Source of the DNA: Variovorax paradoxus
GTDB taxonomy: Bacteria > Pseudomonadota > Gammaproteobacteria > Burkholderiales > Burkholderiaceae_C
Direction of reading: 5' to 3'
Assembly (NCBI RefSeq): GCF_009755665.1
Contig: NZ_CP046622.1
Coordinates: 1,178,001 to 1,242,000 of the forward strand
DNA length: 64,000 nucleotides
Below the pieces are notes generated by a model. That model did not search any database. It was not told the origin of the DNA and saw only the letters and a program-made list of their open reading frames with translations. The translations under genes were made by a program, and so were the position numbers. Of this stretch, positions 58,703 through 64,000 are shown piece by piece; position 1 is the stretch's first letter; each line of letters opens with the position of its first letter.

Positions 58703-60805
58703 ATGGCGAGGTTGATGGCGGGGCGCAAAGTCGCATCGGTACTGGCAGGATGCATGGCAATTTATGTGCATCAGCAGGTTTTGGCCCAGGCCCCGGCGCC
58801 CGGTGCGTTGCCGGAAATCAGGGTGGATGCAAGTGCAGATGCCGAAACCGCGACTTCGCCGGTGATCGGCTATCGCGCGAGAAACGCCGCGACCGCCACC
58901 AAGACCGACACGCCCCTTTCCGAAACACCCCAGTCCGTGACCGTGGTCACGCGCGACCAGATGGTGGACCAGGGCGCGGGCAATCTCCAGGACGCGCTCA
59001 ACTACGCAGCCGGCGTGCGCTCCGACGCCTATGGCCTCGACTCGCGGACCGACTCGGTGCGCATCCGGGGCGCCACTCCCGACATTTACCTCGACGGCCT
59101 GCGCCAGTCCTACGGCTACTACACCAGCACCACGCGCACCGAGCCCTACACGCTGGAGCGGCTCGAAGTGCTGCGCGGCCCGTCGGGCATGCTGTTCGGC
59201 GCTGGCACCGCCGCGGGCGTGGTCAACATGGTGAGCAAGCGGCCGCTGCAAGAGGCGCAGCGCGAAGTGGGCGTGCAGTTCGGCAGCTTCGGCCGCAAGC
59301 AGATCCAGGCCGACCTGACCGGTCCGCTGAATGCGGACGGCTCGCTGTCTTACCGATTGATCGCGTTGCAGCGCAAGTCGGACACGCAGGTCGACTACGT
59401 GCCCGACGACCGCAGCGTCATTGCACCGTCGTTGACATGGCGGCCCAGCGCGGCAACCTCGCTCACGCTGCAGGGCCTGTATCAAAAGGACAAGAGCGGC
59501 AGCAGCTCTCAGTTCCTCCCTTGGGCGGGCACGTTGCTGCCGAACCCGAATGGGCGCATTCCCACCAGCCGCTTCATCGGCGAGCCGGGCTTCGACTACT
59601 ACGACAGCGAGCGCAAGACCTTCGGCTGGCAGTTCGAACACAAGTTCAACGAGAACTGGACCCTGCGGCAGAACTTCCGCTATGCGCAAAACGAAAACGA
59701 CAACCGCTACCACTACGGCGCAGCCTTCAGCGGAGCCGAAAGCTGGGATGCGACGGACCCGATCTTCAGGCGTGTGCTGGGCCGCTACTACGACAGCTAC
59801 CTGACGCGCAACCGCACGCAGACGCTCGACAACCACGTGGAAGGGCACTTCCAGACCGGCGCGCTCAAGCACACGCTGCTCGTGGGCGCGGACTTCGCGC
59901 GCCAGCGCGAAAACGTCTGGGGCGGCACCACGTACGACACCATCGATGCCTATGCGCCTGTGTATGGCCACGTGGACATACCTGTACGCGATGCGCGGCC
60001 GCGCACCCGCCAGCGCCAGAACGGCTTCTATCTGCAGGACCAAATCAAGCTCGACAACTGGATCTTCGTGGCGGGCCTGCGCCACGACAAGGCCGTTTCG
60101 AGCGCCGAGGGCAGCGACGCCGAGAAGAGCAGCGCAACCACCAAGCGCTTCGGCGTGATGTACGCCATGCCTTCGGGCTGGTCTCCGTACCTGAGCTACA
60201 GCGAATCGTTCACGCCGCAGTCGCCGCGGAACGGGCAGATCTTCTCGCCTCTGCGCGGTGAGCAGTGGGAAGCCGGCGTGAAGTACGAGCCGAAGGACCG
60301 CGCACTTGCGTTCAGCGCGGCGGTGTACGACCTGCGCGAGAAGAACCAGATCACTTCGCCATCTCCCAACGTGTACACGCAGGTCGGCAAGACCAAGACC
60401 CAGGGCCTCGAACTCGAAGCCAAGGGGTCGATCGGCTCCAACCTCGACCTGATCGCGCACTACAACTACACCGACGCGGACGAACTGATCGAGGGCCTGC
60501 CCAAGCACCAGGCGAGCGTTTGGGCCAAGTACCGCTTCTCGATCGGCGGGCTCAGCGGGTTCTCGGCTGGCGCGGGTGTGCGCATGATGAGCTCGTTCCG
60601 CGACCTGCAGTCCGGCGTGGGCCCGCGGGTGCCGGGCGTGACGTTGCTCGATGCGGTCTTTGCTTACGAAAATGCCAACTGGCGCTATGCGCTCAACATC
60701 AACAACCTGACGGACAAGGTCTACTTCAGCACCTGCCTTTCGCGTGGTGACTGCTGGTACGGCTCGCGCCGCAGCGTGGTGGCAAGCGCAACCTACCGCT
60801 TTTGA
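58703..60805 (+). CDS. TonB-dependent siderophore receptor
   Basis: The 700-residue protein has a signal peptide (VASVLAGCMAIYVHQQVLAQ), a plug domain with TPQSVTVVTRDQMVDQG, VRIRGATPDIYLDGLRQ and LERLEVLRGPSGMLFG, and a barrel ending in the aromatic SATYRF. It belongs to the FhuE/FpvA-like siderophore-receptor group. ATG 58703 has ggag upstream; ATG 58682 is an alternative with no ribosome-binding site. It heads an operon with the PepSY protein and a small membrane protein. Confidence 0.9.
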   Translation: MARLMAGRKVASVLAGCMAIYVHQQVLAQAPAPGALPEIRVDASADAETATSPVIGYRARNAATATKTDTPLSETPQSVTVVTRDQMVDQGAGNLQDALNYAAGVRSDAYGLDSRTDSVRIRGATPDIYLDGLRQSYGYYTSTTRTEPYTLERLEVLRGPSGMLFGAGTAAGVVNMVSKRPLQEAQREVGVQFGSFGRKQIQADLTGPLNADGSLSYRLIALQRKSDTQVDYVPDDRSVIAPSLTWRPSAATSLTLQGLYQKDKSGSSSQFLPWAGTLLPNPNGRIPTSRFIGEPGFDYYDSERKTFGWQFEHKFNENWTLRQNFRYAQNENDNRYHYGAAFSGAESWDATDPIFRRVLGRYYDSYLTRNRTQTLDNHVEGHFQTGALKHTLLVGADFARQRENVWGGTTYDTIDAYAPVYGHVDIPVRDARPRTRQRQNGFYLQDQIKLDNWIFVAGLRHDKAVSSAEGSDAEKSSATTKRFGVMYAMPSGWSPYLSYSESFTPQSPRNGQIFSPLRGEQWEAGVKYEPKDRALAFSAAVYDLREKNQITSPSPNVYTQVGKTKTQGLELEAKGSIGSNLDLIAHYNYTDADELIEGLPKHQASVWAKYRFSIGGLSGFSAGAGVRMMSSFRDLQSGVGPRVPGVTLLDAVFAYENANWRYALNINNLTDKVYFSTCLSRGDCWYGSRRSVVASATYRF

Positions 60806-60835
60806 TAATTCTCTTTCGATGGGAGCAGTGACGAC

Positions 60836-62038
60836 ATGATGAACAGCCGAAAGATCAAGACCTGGGCCTGGGTGCACAAGTGGAGCAGCCTTGTGTGCAC
60901 CGTGTTCATGCTGCTGCTGTGCATCACGGGCTTGCCGCTGATCTTTCATCACGAGATCGGCCACCTGCTGGGCACCGAGGTCGAAGCGCCCAAGATGCCC
61001 GCGGACACGCCGCGCGTGAGCCTGGACCGCGTGCTCGAGACGGCGCGTGCCAAGCACCCCGACCGCGTGGTGCAGTTCGTCTCGCAGCCCGAGGACGACG
61101 ATGGCCTCTGGCTCGTCACGCTCACGCCCACGCCGGAACCCACCGAAGACTTCAAGTCGGTCGCGATCGATGCGCGCTCCGGCGTCGTGCTGGCACAGCC
61201 CAAGTTCGACGAGGGCTTCATGTACGTCATGTTCAAGCTGCACGTCGATCTGTTCGCAGGGCTGGCGGGCAAGCTGTTCCTGGGGTTCATGGGCTTGCTG
61301 CTGCTTGTGGCCATCGTTTCCGGGGTGGTGCTCTATGCGCCGTTCATGCGCAAGCTCGACTTCGGCACGGTGCGGCGCGAGAAGCGGCCACGCCTCAAGT
61401 GGCTCGACCTGCACAACCTGCTGGGCATCGTCACGCTCGTCTGGCTGTTCGTGGTGGGCTCCACCGGCATGATCAACACCTGGGCCGACCTGATCATCAA
61501 GTACTGGCAGTACGACCAGCTCAGCACGCTCCTTGCGCCTTACAAGAACGAGCCGACGGTACCCGCAGCCGAGCGTGGATCGGTGCAGCGGTCCATGGAA
61601 GTCGCGCTGAAGCAGGCGCCCGACATGAAGCTGTCCTTCATCGCGTTCCCGGGCACTTCGTTCTCGAGCCCGCACCACACCACCTTCTTCCTGCGCGGCA
61701 ACGAGCCCTTCACCTCGAAGCTGCTGAAGCCGGTACTGGTCGATGCGAAGACCACGCAGGTGACAGCCGCGCCCGAGATGCCGTGGTACCTGACGGCGCT
61801 GCTCGTGTCGCAGCCGCTGCACTTCGGCGACTACGGGGGCATGCCGATGCAGATCATCTGGGCGCTGCTCGACATTGCCACCATCATCGTACTGGGCAGC
61901 GGGCTGTACCTCTGGCTCAAGCGCGGCAACACCGTGCCGGCACCGGCCGCGCCAACAGCAGCGGGCAGTGCAGGGCGAGCGCCGCAGCATGGCGGTCAGC
62001 AGCCTGACCCGGCACCGGCCATGAAGGTGCAGGCATGA
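60836..62038 (+). CDS. PepSY-associated transmembrane protein (iron-regulated, PiuB-like)
   Basis: The 400-residue inner-membrane protein has an early helix (KWSSLVCTVFMLLLCITGLPLIF), a periplasmic PepSY region, a second helix (FLGFMGLLLLVAIVSGVVLYA), a third and a C-terminal one (IIWALLDIATIIVLGSGLYLWL). Conserved His and a proline-rich tail fit the PepSY_TM family, often encoded beside siderophore receptors and thought to reduce or release iron from ferrisiderophores. The start may be ATG 60836 or 60839. Confidence 0.87.
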   Translation: MMNSRKIKTWAWVHKWSSLVCTVFMLLLCITGLPLIFHHEIGHLLGTEVEAPKMPADTPRVSLDRVLETARAKHPDRVVQFVSQPEDDDGLWLVTLTPTPEPTEDFKSVAIDARSGVVLAQPKFDEGFMYVMFKLHVDLFAGLAGKLFLGFMGLLLLVAIVSGVVLYAPFMRKLDFGTVRREKRPRLKWLDLHNLLGIVTLVWLFVVGSTGMINTWADLIIKYWQYDQLSTLLAPYKNEPTVPAAERGSVQRSMEVALKQAPDMKLSFIAFPGTSFSSPHHTTFFLRGNEPFTSKLLKPVLVDAKTTQVTAAPEMPWYLTALLVSQPLHFGDYGGMPMQIIWALLDIATIIVLGSGLYLWLKRGNTVPAPAAPTAAGSAGRAPQHGGQQPDPAPAMKVQA

Positions 62039-62214
62039 AGCACCGGCACCCCTTCCGGCGCATGTGGGGTTGGCCGATCGTGCTCGGCGTGCTGACCACC
62101 TTCGGGCTGATCTCGGCGCTGTTCAGCGACGGCGGTGTTGGAGACGTGCTGGCGTGGTTCGCGCTCGGCATTCCCGTTGCCGTGTGCGCCTGGTACGGCT
62201 GGCGCAGAACCTGA
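62035..62214 (+). CDS. 59-residue membrane protein, unknown function
   Basis: A short frame overlaps the PepSY stop by 4 bp (ATGA) and encodes two hydrophobic helices (WPIVLGVLTTFGLISALF and VLAWFALGIPVAVCAWYGW) with a basic start (MKHRHPFRR) and basic end (WRRT). Coupling to the PepSY gene, good codon use and the amphipathic layout suggest a genuine small membrane protein of the iron-uptake operon. No family is assigned; similar small proteins are seen beside PepSY genes in other proteobacteria. Confidence 0.72.
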   Translation: MKHRHPFRRMWGWPIVLGVLTTFGLISALFSDGGVGDVLAWFALGIPVAVCAWYGWRRT

Positions 62215-62280
62215 TTTCTTCAGCCCGCCCGGGTTGTTGCTAGTACGGGCAGCGCCGCGCGCCGAAGCAGAATCGGTGCA

Positions 62281-64000
62281 ATGAAGCCTGCACCCGTCAC
62301 CACTGCTGTCCGCCTGCTGCTGCTGGGAATTCCGCTCGCTGTGCAGGCACAGCAGGCACCGCCGCCCGAAGCCGACCGTGGCCGTTTGCCCGAAGTGACG
62401 GTGTCCACACCGCGCGGCGAGGTCGCTCCCTTCAACGTGCCGGGCTCGGTCGATCGCGTCGATGGCGCCGAGATGCGCGACAACCGGCTGCAGGTCAACT
62501 TGTCCGAAAGCCTGGGCGGCGTTCCGGGCCTGCAGGTGCAAAACCGCATGAACTATGCGCAAGACCTGCAGCTGTCGATCCGCGGCTTCGGCGCGCGTTC
62601 CACCTTCGGCGTGCGGGGCGTGCGGTTGTATGTCGACGGCATTCCCGCAACTCTGCCCGATGGGCAGGGCCAGACTTCCAACATCGACATCGGCTCGCTC
62701 GATCGCGTCGAGATATTGCGGGGTCCGTTCTCGGCGCTCTACGGCAACTCTTCGGGCGGCGTGCTGCAAGCCTTCACCGCGTCGGGCGAGGGCGCGCCGC
62801 GGCTTTCGTACTCGGCGGCCGGCGGGAGCTTCGGCACGTGGCGGCAGTCGTTGCAGGCCAGTGGGTCGCAAGGCGCAATCGACTACCTGCTGAACGCCAG
62901 CCGGTTCCAGACCGACGGCTGGCGCGAGCACAGCGCGGCGCGGCGCGACATCGCCAACGGCAAGCTCGGCATTGCCCTGGACAACGGCGACAAGCTCACG
63001 CTGGTGCTCAACAGCGTGCGCATCAGCGCGCAAGACCCGTTGGGACTCACGGCCGACCAGTACGCGCTGGCGCCGCGCAGTGCGGCGCTGGCCACGCAGT
63101 TCGACACCCGAAAGACGGTCGAGCAGACGCAGGCCGGACTGCTCTACGAGCGGCGCGTGGGTGCTTCGCAGTCGCTGCGCCTCATGGTGTATGGCGGGGA
63201 GCGCAAGACGGTGCAATACCAGTCGATTCCGCCATCGGCGCAGCAGAATCCGCTGCATGCAGGCGGCGTGATCGATCTGTCGCGCCAGTATGGCGGGGTC
63301 GACCTGCGCTGGACTGCCGCACTGCAGATGGCCGACCGGCCGCTCGACCTTGCCGTGGGCCTTGGCTACGACAGCCTGCGCGAGCAGCGCCGCGGCTACG
63401 AGAACTACCTCGGCCGCGTGGCCTCGCCCGTGCTGGGCGTGCAAGGCCGTTTGCGGCGCAGCGAGCGCAACGAGGTCTGGAACCTCGACCCCTATGCGCA
63501 AGCCACCTGGCGCCTGGCGGAGCAGTGGACCTTGGAGGCCGGCGTGCGCCGAAGCAGCGTGCACTTCGATTCGCAAGACCGCTACATCGTGGGTGCCAAC
63601 CGCGACGACAGCGGCAGCGCGCGCTACAGCAAGACCTTGCCGGTGGCTTCGCTGCGCTACCAGGCAACGCCGGATCTGGCGCTCTACGGTTCGATCGGCC
63701 GCGGCTTCGAGACGCCCACGCTCAACGAACTCTCGTACCGGGCGGGCGGCGCCAGCGTCTCAACTTCGCGTTGCGGCCCTCGGTCAATGACAGCGTCGAA
63801 GTGGGCGCGAAGGCAAGGCTGGGCGGAGGCCTGCTGACGGCCGCGCTGTTCCAGACCCGCACGCGCGACGAGATCGTGACCGACACCAACAGCGGCGGCC
63901 GCGCCACCTTTCAGAACGCTGGCCGCACGCGGCGCAACGGCTTCGAACTGGCCTGGCAGCATGAAACGGCCAACCACTGGCGCACCCAGCTTGCCTACAC
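62281..64000 (+). pseudogene. TonB-dependent receptor, frameshifted and cut by window end
   Basis: The product begins with a signal peptide (LLLLGIPLAVQAQ), a plug domain (VPGSVDRVDGAEMRDNRLQ, LSIRGFGARSTFGVRGVRLYVDGIPATLP split, VEILRGPFSALYGNSSGG) and barrel strands. At about 63757 the frame is lost: continuing as read gives a basic, barrel-unlike tail ending at 63837, while shifting by one base restores LNFALRPSVNDSVEVGAKAR and reads on to the window edge (ARNAGRTRRNGFELAWQHE-like). One base seems to be missing near gccagcgtctc. It could be a real mutation or a sequencing error. Confidence 0.8.

Noticed and set aside
58676-61990. 1,100-codon minus-strand frame over the second receptor and PepSY gene
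   Set aside because: Shadow of the plus-strand genes with no domain features and low-complexity His/Arg/Val content.

Overview
The window is high-GC, densely coded bacterial DNA. Gene content and protein flavour (a gsp type II secretion operon, trimeric beta-barrel porins, Bug-type tricarboxylate receptors, coq7, a CIRCE-controlled groESL pair, Fur-type iron genes) point to a beta-proteobacterium of the Burkholderiales, most likely Comamonadaceae and Variovorax-like. This identification is inference from family resemblance; no rRNA or marker gene is present. I saw no tRNA, rRNA, CRISPR array, insertion sequence or prophage.

Layout. 1-10.6 kb: a type II secretion system, gspG-H-I-J-K-L-M-N-D-E-F on the minus strand (gspF runs off the left edge) with gspC diverging. 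10.6-13.4 kb: ilvA and a divergent lone tyrosine-recombinase-like gene. 13.4-17.7 kb: two very similar porin genes in inverted orientation flanking a small-RNA candidate, an OsmC protein and coq7; one porin has lost its start codon. 17.8-24.8 kb: a peptide/opine-type ABC transporter operon with an embedded M20 amidohydrolase. 24.9-27.3 kb: a Tat-signal-bearing YgiD-type dioxygenase and zwf. 27.4-32.4 kb: an iron/AfuA-type ABC importer and a HAD phosphatase, then a lipocalin. 33.3-35.8 kb: tal-pgi. 36.2-39.3 kb: a pdxA-family dehydrogenase plus Bug receptor with a divergent LysR regulator. 39.4-50.1 kb: a polyol (arabinitol/mannitol/sorbitol) uptake and catabolism cluster with AraC regulator, fructokinase, small transaldolase and xylulokinase. 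50.2-52.4 kb: groEL/groES with CIRCE and a sigma-32-like promoter. 52.9-53.9 kb: a LysR regulator preceded by palindromes. 54-64 kb: an iron-uptake region with three TonB receptors (the last frameshifted and cut by the window end), a DUF4198 protein, a PLD lipoprotein, a PepSY membrane protein and a 59-residue membrane protein.

How they work together. The polyol cluster forms a route: ABC import, oxidation by DalD and the SDR to ketoses, then phosphorylation by fructokinase or xylulokinase, feeding the hexose/pentose phosphate enzymes encoded nearby (zwf, tal, pgi). The iron region shows Fur-box-like sequences before two TonB receptors.

The most interesting spot is 13.5-17.7 kb. The porins share a near-identical 5' block beginning just after the point where the left copy loses its start codon. 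Recombination across this inverted pair would move the only leader and start codon from one porin body to the other, a possible expression switch that would also flip the sRNA, osmC and coq7.
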